DNA of 6,728 nucleotides from Thermoleophilia bacterium. Its GTDB lineage: Bacteria; Actinomycetota; Thermoleophilia; Gaiellales; SKUG01. Where the stretch lies: positions 1 to 6,728 of the forward strand of contig SKUG01000084.1 of the NCBI GenBank assembly GCA_007122215.1. The letters are read 5' to 3'. A program made the position numbers and the translations under genes. The notes under the pieces are model-generated. The model saw only the letters and a program-made list of their open reading frames with translations, searched no databases and was not told where the DNA came from. Shown here piece by piece: positions 1-5,406 of this stretch; position 1 is the first letter of the stretch, and each line of letters opens with the position of its first letter.

Positions 1-1
1 C

Positions 2-1060
2 GGCGAGCTGGCAACCGCGGACGCGGTGATCATCGCGGTCCCCACCCCGCTGACCGACCACCGCGAGCCCGACCTCACGATCGTCGAGGCAGCAGCCCGG
101 CGGATCGCGCCCCACCTGCAGTCGGGCCAGCTCGTGGTGCTCGAGTCCACGACCTACCCGGGAACCACCCGGGACGTGCTGCAGCCGATCCTCGAGTCGG
201 AGGGCCTCGTCGCCGGCGAGGACTTCTTCCTGGCCTACTCGCCCGAGCGCGTCGACCCGGGCAACGCGACCTGGAACACCCGCAACACCCCGAAGGTCGT
301 CGGAGGGGTCACCGAGGCCTGCACCGAGCGTGCACGGGCGCTGTACGCAGCGGCCGTGGACCACGTGCACACGGTCTCCACCCCGGATGCGGCCGAGCTG
401 ACGAAGCTGCTCGAGAACATCTTCCGCTCGGTCAACATCGCGCTGGTCAACGAGACGGCGATGCTCTGCGACCGGATGGGCATCGACGTCTGGGAGGTCG
501 TCGAGGCCGCTGCCACCAAGCCGTTCGGCTTCATGAGCTTCCGGCCGGGTCCGGGCCTGGGCGGCCACTGCATCCCGATCGACCCCTTCTACCTGACCTG
601 GAAGGCCCGCGAGTACGACTTCGCCACCGAGTTCATCGAGCTCGCCGGCAAGATCAACTCGAACATGCCGTACTTCTGCGTCCACAAGCTCAAGCGCGCG
701 CTCAACTCGAAGGGTCGGGCGCTCAACGGCAGCCGTATCCTGCTGCTGGGGATGTCCTACAAGCCGGATGTGGGTGACACGCGCGAGTCACCAGCGGTGA
801 AGGTGTTCGAGCTGCTGACGGCCGAGGGTGGCCTGGTCGACTACCACGATCCCCACGTGCCCAGCCTCACGGTCGGCGGGGTGGAGCACCGGTCGATCAC
901 CCTCGAGGACGAGGCGATCGCGGGCGCGGACGCCGTGGTGATCCTCACCGACCACTCGGGCGTCGACTATGCCGGGATCGTCGAGCGCGCCGGGCTGGTG
1001 GTGGACTTTCGCAACGTCACCGGTGAGCTCGGTCGCGAGCAGGGGGTCTGGAAGCTGTGA
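2..1060 (+). CDS. Nucleotide-sugar 6-dehydrogenase, WbpA / UDP-GlcNAc dehydrogenase type (5' partial)
   Basis: The reading frame is open from base 2, so the true start lies upstream; the GTG at 26 is an internal Val codon in a family motif (DAVIIAVPTPL), not a start. About 352 codons are visible against about 430 in the family, so the N-terminal Rossmann part with the GxGxxG loop is missing. Numbering from the codon at 26: VPTPL 5-9, STTYPGTT 41-48, SPERVDPGN 72-80, the central-domain AELTKLLENIFR 123-134, the catalytic Cys182 in GLGGHCIPIDPFYLTWKA, and a C-terminal UDP-binding domain with GMSYKPDVGDTRESPA (242-257). The family oxidises the C6 hydroxyl of a UDP-sugar to a carboxylate with two NAD+. 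The GGHCIPIDPFYLTWKA form of the active site is the one seen in WbpA-type UDP-GlcNAc dehydrogenases rather than plain UDP-glucose dehydrogenases, and the next genes fit that pathway. UDP-GlcNAc (giving UDP-GlcNAcA) is therefore the likely substrate; UDP-ManNAc or UDP-Glc remain possible. The stop overlaps the next start by four bases (GTGA). Cytosolic. Confidence 0.93.
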   Translation, partial: GELATADAVIIAVPTPLTDHREPDLTIVEAAARRIAPHLQSGQLVVLESTTYPGTTRDVLQPILESEGLVAGEDFFLAYSPERVDPGNATWNTRNTPKVVGGVTEACTERARALYAAAVDHVHTVSTPDAAELTKLLENIFRSVNIALVNETAMLCDRMGIDVWEVVEAAATKPFGFMSFRPGPGLGGHCIPIDPFYLTWKAREYDFATEFIELAGKINSNMPYFCVHKLKRALNSKGRALNGSRILLLGMSYKPDVGDTRESPAVKVFELLTAEGGLVDYHDPHVPSLTVGGVEHRSITLEDEAIAGADAVVILTDHSGVDYAGIVERAGLVVDFRNVTGELGREQGVWKL

Positions 1061-2112
1061 GCACCAACGTCGCCGTCGTGGGCCTGGGCTACTGGGGCCC
1101 GAACCTTGCCCGCAACTTCAACCGCCTGCCCGGCGCCGAGCTGCGCTGGCTGTGCGACCTCAGCGAGGACCTGCGCCGCCAGTACGGGGAGCTCTTCCCG
1201 CGCGCCACGGTCACCGACGACTACGACGCGCTGCTCGAGCGGGACGACCTCGATGCGGTGGTGCTGGCAACGCCCGTCCCCACCCACCACGTGCTGGCCG
1301 CGAAGGCGCTGCGCGCCGGCAAGCACGTCTTCGTCGAGAAGCCGCTGGCGCTGACCGCTGCCGATGCGCGGGAGCTCGCCGAGCTGGCCGAGGAGCATGA
1401 CCGCGTGCTGTTCGTCGGGCACCTGCTCGTCTACCACCCGGCCGTGGAACGGATGCGGGCAATGATCGAGTCCGGCGAGCTCGGCGACGTGCTGTACGCC
1501 TACTCGCACCGGCTGAACCTCGGACAGTTCCGGCGGGATGAGAACGCGCTCTGGTCGCTCGGGGTACACGACGTGGCGATGCTCATGCACCTGACGGGCC
1601 TCGAGCCCGTGGAGGTCACCGCCAGCGGCGAGAGCTACCTCCACGATGGCGTGGAGGACGTGGTCTTCGGCACCATCCGCTTCGCGGGCGGCACGATGGC
1701 CCACATCCACCTGTCCTGGCTGGACCCGCACAAGGTTCGGCGGCTCACGGTTGTCGGGTCGTCGAAGATGGTCGTGTTCGACGACATGCAGGCCGATCGC
1801 AAGCTAACCGTCTACGACAAGGGCTTCACCCGCGAGCAGGGCGGCGATGCCACTCCGGGCCAGGCGCCGGCACGCTCCTACGGCGAGTACATCACCAAGC
1901 GCGAGGGCGACATCTGGATCCCGCGGGTGCCCAACGACGAGCCGCTGCGGCTCGAGTGCCAGCGCTTCCTGGACTGCATCAGCGGCGAGGCCGACCCCCG
2001 CAGCGACGGCCGGGACGGGCTGCGCGTGGTGAGCGTGCTCGAGGGCATGCAGCAGTCGCTGGAGCAGGGCGGCGGCGTGGTGCCGCTGGTACCTGCAACG
2101 GCATCGTCGTAG
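1057..2112 (+). CDS. Gfo/Idh/MocA-family oxidoreductase, WbpB/WlbA-like (UDP-GlcNAcA 3-dehydrogenase candidate)
   Basis: The protein has 351 residues, normal for the family. It starts at GTG 1057, which overlaps the upstream stop (GTGA) and is preceded by AGGGGG at 1041-1046. The N-terminal Rossmann domain carries GLGYWG at 9-14 for the dinucleotide and Asp34 at the end of the second strand (LCD), which suggests NAD rather than NADP. The family's EKP motif is at 94-96, with the active-site Lys95. The GVHDVAM segment (169-175) supplies the usual catalytic His171. The C-terminal part is the family's alpha/beta substrate domain. The GYWGPNLARNF opening and the RRDENALWSLGVHD stretch resemble WlbA/WbpB, which oxidise C3 of UDP-GlcNAc-uronic acid to a 3-keto sugar ready for transamination. 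Position between a WbpA-type dehydrogenase and a WbpD-type acetyltransferase supports this. Family membership is clear; the exact substrate is inferred from context. Confidence 0.9.
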   Translation: MSTNVAVVGLGYWGPNLARNFNRLPGAELRWLCDLSEDLRRQYGELFPRATVTDDYDALLERDDLDAVVLATPVPTHHVLAAKALRAGKHVFVEKPLALTAADARELAELAEEHDRVLFVGHLLVYHPAVERMRAMIESGELGDVLYAYSHRLNLGQFRRDENALWSLGVHDVAMLMHLTGLEPVEVTASGESYLHDGVEDVVFGTIRFAGGTMAHIHLSWLDPHKVRRLTVVGSSKMVVFDDMQADRKLTVYDKGFTREQGGDATPGQAPARSYGEYITKREGDIWIPRVPNDEPLRLECQRFLDCISGEADPRSDGRDGLRVVSVLEGMQQSLEQGGGVVPLVPATASS

Positions 2113-2122
2113 GATCCTGCAC

Positions 2123-2926
2123 ATGGCCTCCACCGACGCGACCCCCACACCGTCAACCGCGCTCGTCCCCCGCGACGACCTGGCCCCGGGAGCGCTCGTC
2201 GCCGACGATGCCCAGCTTGGTGACGGGGCCGTCCTCGCACCGCGCGCGGTGATCGGCCCAGGCGCCGTGGTCGGGGCCGGCGCGACGGTTGGCATCGGCA
2301 GCATCATCCACGCAGGAACCCGGATCGGGGAGGGCTGCGTGGTCGGCGACAACGTGGTGCTGGGCAAGCCCCGCTACCTCTCGAGCGCATCCACGGCAGC
2401 CCGCACGGAGCTTGAACCGCTCGTCATCGGGGATCGAACGATCGTCGGTGCGGGCACGGTGGTCAGCCAGGGAACCACGGTCGGCAGCGACGTGCTGCTG
2501 GGCGACCAGGTCTCGATTCGCGAGCGCTGCCGGCTCGGCGACCGCGTGGTGGTCGGGCGTGGCAGCTGCGTGGAGAACGACACCACCATCGGGCACCGCA
2601 CGAAGATCCAGTCGAATGCCTACATCACGGCGTACATGGTGCTCGAGGACGACGTCTTCATCGCGCCGTGCGTGATCACCACCAACGACAACTTCATGGG
2701 TCGCACCGAGGCACGGTTCGCGCAGCTGGGCGGCCCGACGATCCGCCGCGGCGCCCGCATCGGGGGCGGCGCGGTGCTGCTGCCGAACGTCGAGGTCGGC
2801 GAGGAGGCATTCGTGGGCGCGGGCGCCGTGGTCAACCGCGACGTGCCCGCCCGCCAGCTGGTGGTCGGCTCCCCGGCACGCGTGCTGCGCGAGGTGCCCG
2901 AGGCCGAGCTGCTCAGCAACCAGTAG
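2123..2926 (+). CDS. Left-handed beta-helix (hexapeptide) N-acetyltransferase, WbpD/WlbB-like, extended form
   Basis: The protein has 267 residues. It starts at ATG 2123, ten bases after the previous stop; AGGA at 2111-2114 lies partly within that stop codon (TAGGA) and is well placed as the ribosome site, so translation is probably coupled. After a polar tail of about 20 residues, hexapeptide repeats ([LIV]-G-x4 pattern) run from about 24 to 245, predicting a trimeric left-handed beta-helix that binds acetyl-CoA. The repeats are interrupted by a non-repeat loop at 82-100 and by a second at 188-205 that contains TTNDN. The TND segment followed by a loop is typical of WbpD/WlbB/PglD-type sugar acetyltransferases. 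The end (VVNRDVPARQLVVGSPAR) is the family's terminal coil. Expected role: acetylation of the 3-amino group of UDP-GlcNAc3NA. WbpD-type enzymes have about 190 residues, so this one has several extra coils at its N-terminus. An acyl donor other than acetyl-CoA, or another amino-sugar, cannot be excluded. Confidence 0.88.
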   Translation: MASTDATPTPSTALVPRDDLAPGALVADDAQLGDGAVLAPRAVIGPGAVVGAGATVGIGSIIHAGTRIGEGCVVGDNVVLGKPRYLSSASTAARTELEPLVIGDRTIVGAGTVVSQGTTVGSDVLLGDQVSIRERCRLGDRVVVGRGSCVENDTTIGHRTKIQSNAYITAYMVLEDDVFIAPCVITTNDNFMGRTEARFAQLGGPTIRRGARIGGGAVLLPNVEVGEEAFVGAGAVVNRDVPARQLVVGSPARVLREVPEAELLSNQ

Positions 2927-2942
2927 CGCCGTGCAGGCAGGT

Positions 2943-2954
2943 CGCCGCGCGGCG
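2943..2954. other. GC palindrome between convergent genes
   Basis: A perfect 12-base palindrome (CGCCGCGCGGCG) sits in the 39-base gap between the stops of the acetyltransferase and the SpoIID gene. It could fold as a short hairpin in either transcript and help end transcription, but there is no T-run. Palindromes this short arise easily at this GC content. Confidence 0.2.
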
Positions 2955-2965
2955 CCCGGACCCGG

Positions 2966-4414
2966 TCAGCGAACCCGGATGCGCACGCCCGGCCCCAGCT
3001 GGCCGCGGCGCTGCAGGCGATAGACCCCGTCCTGCTGGGGACGCACGTTCACGCGGTAGCGGGTGCCGCGCTGGGGGCGCACGCGACCCACGCGCTGCCA
3101 CCTGCCACCGGACCGGGGACGGAAGACCAGGAAGGTCGCACCCGAGCGTGGCACGGTTCCCTCGATGGCAACCCGCTGGCCGCGGCGGACCTGTCGGGCG
3201 CGCGCCCGGATCTCCAGTCGCTCCACCCGGAAGAAGGTCGAGCGCAGGCCCAGCGCCTCGCGCACCTGGGTCCCGGGAATGGTGCGGGTGCCGCGAGCGG
3301 TCACGATGCGTGCCTGCTGGACCCGGCCGGAGCCGTTGACCTGCACCCGGATGTCGCGGATCGCCCCCGGGGCGCTCGCAGCGCCCAGCTGCCGGCGGAT
3401 GTGGGCAGGGCCGAAGCGGACCTCGCGGATGTCCCAGCTCGAGTGTGGCGAGCGCTCCCATGGGTCGGGGCGACCACGGAGATAGGACCGCGGCTCGCTG
3501 TTCCAGACGTGCTCGATGTTGGCCGTTCTGCCTCCGCTGGTGGAGTGGTAGAAGGTGGGGACCACCTGTCCACCCACGGTGGCGATGAGCCCGCGGGTGG
3601 CGTTGACCGCGGCGGTCGTCCGGGAATGCTCGTGCTCGATCCCCCGGTAGACCTGGCTGCGGGTGTCGGCGAAGGCATCGAAGGGGCCGGACCTGCGGGT
3701 GGCCAGCGCGTAGGAGCGCGCTGCGATCGCCTGGGCGCCGAGGGCCTCCGCGTGCCACGATGCCGGCATCTCGGAGGGCACGACGCCGCGCAGGTAGAGC
3801 TCGAGCGGCACGTGGTTGACGGCGCGCAGGCCCGCGCCGTGCGGCACGAAGCGCAGGTGGCCCCGATAGCGGTGCCCGAACGCCCCGTTGTCGGCGGTGA
3901 AGCGCGTCGCGACCGCCCCGGTGACCACGACCGTCCCTGCCCCACAGCCCAGGAGCGTGCTCGTCGCGCCATCGCGGATCCGCAGCACGCAGGTCCCGGC
4001 ACCACCCCGGCGGATCCTCAGGACATCCCCGGCATCGACGTCGCTGGAGGATGCGCCGTTGCGTGTGACGGTGACGTTGCCGCCTCGAGCCACCAACTCG
4101 AGCTCGCTGCGGCCCTCCACCAGCAGCACCCGGAAGGTTGGGTTGCCGGCGGCATCGTCGACGCTCACGCCGTTGAAGTAGTAGCGGATCACCTGTTCCG
4201 CCGTGAACCCGCGGCCGGCGAATCCCTGGGCTCCGTACTGGCTCATGCCGATGCCATGACCCCATCCCTTCCCGGGAAACCAGTACTGCGTCGCGGCCAT
4301 GGTCGTGGCGGGTGCCAGCATCGCCAGCAGCAGGGCAAGGACCACCACGCCGGATCGCCCGACCCGGCACGCTACGCGACGCCTTGGCGCCTGGGCATGT
4401 GCTGCTGTCCCCAT
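2966..4414 (-). CDS. Secreted SpoIID/LytB-domain protein (probable peptidoglycan lytic transglycosylase)
   Basis: ATG 4414 is chosen because AAGGA lies eight bases upstream and a good signal peptide follows; in-frame ATGs at 4423 and 4468 would add 3 or 18 residues. From 4414 it has 482 residues. Residues 1-40 form a signal peptide: basic RRR and CRVGR, then VVVLALLLAMLAPA, with likely cleavage near TMA-AT. The motif GWGHGIGMSQYGA (50-62) comes directly after it. A beta-rich stretch with Cys142 and Cys156, a possible disulfide, leads into the SpoIID core: LELYLRGVVPSEMP (204-217) with the expected catalytic Glu215, EALGAQAIAARSYAL (222-236), SQVYRG (253-258), and FYHSTSGGRT (288-297). The last 85 or so residues are an Arg-rich, beta-sandwich-like domain. 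SpoIID cleaves glycan strands lacking stem peptides; here the role is probably wall remodelling outside the cell, not necessarily sporulation. In Bacillus SpoIID the GHGVGMSQ motif is C-terminal, so the order is changed here. Confidence 0.88.
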   Translation of the reverse strand: MGTAAHAQAPRRRVACRVGRSGVVVLALLLAMLAPATTMAATQYWFPGKGWGHGIGMSQYGAQGFAGRGFTAEQVIRYYFNGVSVDDAAGNPTFRVLLVEGRSELELVARGGNVTVTRNGASSSDVDAGDVLRIRRGGAGTCVLRIRDGATSTLLGCGAGTVVVTGAVATRFTADNGAFGHRYRGHLRFVPHGAGLRAVNHVPLELYLRGVVPSEMPASWHAEALGAQAIAARSYALATRRSGPFDAFADTRSQVYRGIEHEHSRTTAAVNATRGLIATVGGQVVPTFYHSTSGGRTANIEHVWNSEPRSYLRGRPDPWERSPHSSWDIREVRFGPAHIRRQLGAASAPGAIRDIRVQVNGSGRVQQARIVTARGTRTIPGTQVREALGLRSTFFRVERLEIRARARQVRRGQRVAIEGTVPRSGATFLVFRPRSGGRWQRVGRVRPQRGTRYRVNVRPQQDGVYRLQRRGQLGPGVRIRVR

Positions 4415-4551
4415 GACTCCCATCCTTGCGGACCTTCGGCACCGGCGTGGATACCTTGAGTAGATCATGTCTTCGAAACTCGGGCTTGATTTCCCCCGCG
4501 AACCTGCCGACAGGGACCCCGACGGCCCACCTTGGGGTCGGGGAGGACACG
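4415..4551. promoter_or_regulatory. Divergent intergenic region, SpoIID / PilZ
   Basis: This 137-base spacer separates the two divergent starts and must contain the promoters of both. It includes the most AT-rich stretch nearby, at about 4451-4493. I could not find a -35/-10 pair with good spacing and consensus on either strand, so no promoter is placed. The right part (about 4500-4540) is GC-rich and would be untranslated leader of the PilZ gene. Confidence 0.5.
4423..4427 (-). promoter_or_regulatory. Ribosome binding site deciding the SpoIID start
   Basis: AAGGA on the minus strand lies eight bases before ATG 4414. The longer alternative start at 4468 has no comparable purine-rich site upstream, and its 18 extra residues (four Arg in IYSRYPRRCRRSAR) would lengthen the signal peptide oddly. 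ATG 4423 overlaps this site and would use a weaker AAGG nine bases upstream. Confidence 0.6.
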
Positions 4552-4938
4552 ATGGAACGGCCCCGCGGCGGCAACGACAACCGACGAAGCGACCCCCGCG
4601 CGGACCTGCGCCGACGGGTGCTGGTCTTCCGCGCTGGCAGCCAGTGGGAGGGCGAGACCTGGAACCTCAGCGCCGGCGGGGCGCTCGTCAGCGTCCCGGT
4701 CGACCTCGAGCCAGGAGACCAGTTCGCGATGGGCATGCACCTCGACGGCGCCCTGCGCCAGGAGGCAGGCCTCGACTACCTGCACTTCCAGATGGAGGTG
4801 CTTGCCGTCGCCCGGCCAGCCGAGGCAGGCCGGGCCGGACTCTTCCGCTGTCGAAACGTCACCGACGCAGGCTCCGACCAGCACCATCGCGCGAGCGCGA
4901 TCGTCTACCGCGTCCTGTCGAGCCAGGACGCTGCCTGA
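4552..4938 (+). CDS. PilZ-domain protein (probable c-di-GMP receptor)
   Basis: The protein has 128 residues. ATG 4552 is chosen because GGAGG (4542-4546) lies five bases upstream and the PilZ domain begins shortly after; a TTG at 4426 in the same frame would give 170 residues with no family-like content. The PilZ c-di-GMP motifs are both present: RxxxR as R12-S-D-P-R16, and [DN]xSxxG as NLSAGG at 38-43. A beta-barrel pattern follows (GALVSVPVDLEPGDQF, then FQMEVLAVARP and FRCRNVTD), covering nearly the whole protein. There is no signal peptide, membrane helix or output domain. Such stand-alone PilZ proteins usually relay c-di-GMP levels to a partner by direct contact. Gene position, divergent from a wall hydrolase and among surface-sugar genes, suggests control of envelope or exopolysaccharide work; the partner is not identifiable here. 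Confidence 0.85.
   Translation: MERPRGGNDNRRSDPRADLRRRVLVFRAGSQWEGETWNLSAGGALVSVPVDLEPGDQFAMGMHLDGALRQEAGLDYLHFQMEVLAVARPAEAGRAGLFRCRNVTDAGSDQHHRASAIVYRVLSSQDAA
4886..4901 (+). repeat. Perfect inverted repeat (hairpin) near the 3' end of the PilZ gene
   Basis: ATCGCG at 4886-4891 and CGCGAT at 4896-4901 are perfect inverted copies around the four-base loop CGAG. The repeat is inside the coding sequence, about 35 bases before the stop. It may be chance, but a second hairpin follows at once. Confidence 0.45.
4911..4930. terminator. Perfect 7-bp stem-loop at the end of the PilZ gene, possible bidirectional terminator
   Basis: CGTCCTG (4911-4917) and CAGGACG (4924-4930) pair perfectly around the six-base loop TCGAGC. 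The stem lies just before the PilZ stop (4936-4938) and 36 bases past the stop of the converging membrane-protein gene, where a shared terminator would be expected. It lacks a T-run on either strand, so it is not a classical intrinsic terminator; T-less hairpins are often proposed as terminators in high-GC actinobacteria. The repeat is seen; its function is inferred. Confidence 0.35.
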
Positions 4939-4965
4939 ACCTGCGCGGACCGATCGGCCGACCCC

Positions 4966-5406
4966 TCAGCCACCCAGCACGACGCCCTTCCCGACCATGC
5001 CGTCGATGATGGCGAGTGCCGGCAGCGCCGTGGCGACCGCGACGAGCAGGCAGGAGAGGTTGGCCACGGTCCAGCGCAGGTACCAGCGGCCCCGGCCCCG
5101 CGATCGCGCATCGCCAGAGCCCAGCAGCTCGGGAACCAGCGTCCCGGCCCATGCAGCGAGTGCCACCCACAGCCAGGTTGCGGCGTGGTCGGCAACGATC
5201 CCGACCTCGCGCGCGGTGAAGATCGCCACGAGGTAGGCAAGCATGGCGAGGGCGAGGCCCCGCCCGGCTGCGAGCACGATGATCGACCCGACCTCCGAGC
5301 GACCGGCATCGGGATCGATGGCTGGCTGCGACGGGCGATGCCGACCCGGGCCTGCGGCTGTGGGGCCGGGCCCCGGTGCGGCGGGATCAGCTGCGGACTG
5401 CTGCAT
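4966..5406 (-). CDS. Small three-helix membrane protein of unknown function, coupled to rmlB
   Basis: The protein has 146 residues. ATG 5406 is chosen because GAGGAG lies seven bases upstream; this overlaps the end of rmlB by 20 bases and points to coupled translation. An in-frame ATG at 5451 lies deeper in rmlB without a better ribosome site. I do not recognise the family. Residues 1-40 are Pro/Ala/Gly-rich and look disordered. Three hydrophobic segments follow at about 41-65, 75-96 and 112-136. The loop at 97-111 (GDARSRGRGRWYLR) is strongly basic, so by the positive-inside rule it is cytoplasmic, with the N-terminus inside and the C-terminus outside. The pattern of the first two helices, with TAREVG between them, loosely recalls the N-terminus of Wzx-type polysaccharide flippases, which have 12-14 helices; it could be a remnant of one or an independent small protein. 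Its coupling to rmlB suggests a part in surface-sugar assembly. Confidence 0.75.
   Translation of the reverse strand: MQQSAADPAAPGPGPTAAGPGRHRPSQPAIDPDAGRSEVGSIIVLAAGRGLALAMLAYLVAIFTAREVGIVADHAATWLWVALAAWAGTLVPELLGSGDARSRGRGRWYLRWTVANLSCLLVAVATALPALAIIDGMVGKGVVLGG

Noticed and set aside
26..28. GTG at 26 as the start of the dehydrogenase
   Set aside because: The frame is open upstream and the residues before it (GELATADA) match the family's lead-in to VPTPL, so this is an internal Val in a gene cut by the window edge.
967..1731. A 254-codon minus-strand frame antisense to the oxidoreductase
   Set aside because: The sense gene is a complete Gfo/Idh/MocA protein; the antisense product is a shadow of GC-rich codons.
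3401..4459. A 352-codon plus-strand frame antisense to the SpoIID gene
   Set aside because: Composition is that of an antisense shadow, with no domain pattern and no good start. The opposite strand explains the region fully.
4426..4551. TTG-initiated longer form of the PilZ protein
   Set aside because: The extra 42 residues look like translated leader, the TTG overlaps the SpoIID ribosome site, and ATG 4552 has a strong GGAGG.
2913..4736. A 607-codon open frame on the minus strand covering the whole SpoIID gene
   Set aside because: It is in a different frame from the SpoIID gene, which has a signal peptide and clear family motifs. The product is Arg/Gly/Pro-rich with no recognisable motif, as expected for a shadow frame at about 70% GC.
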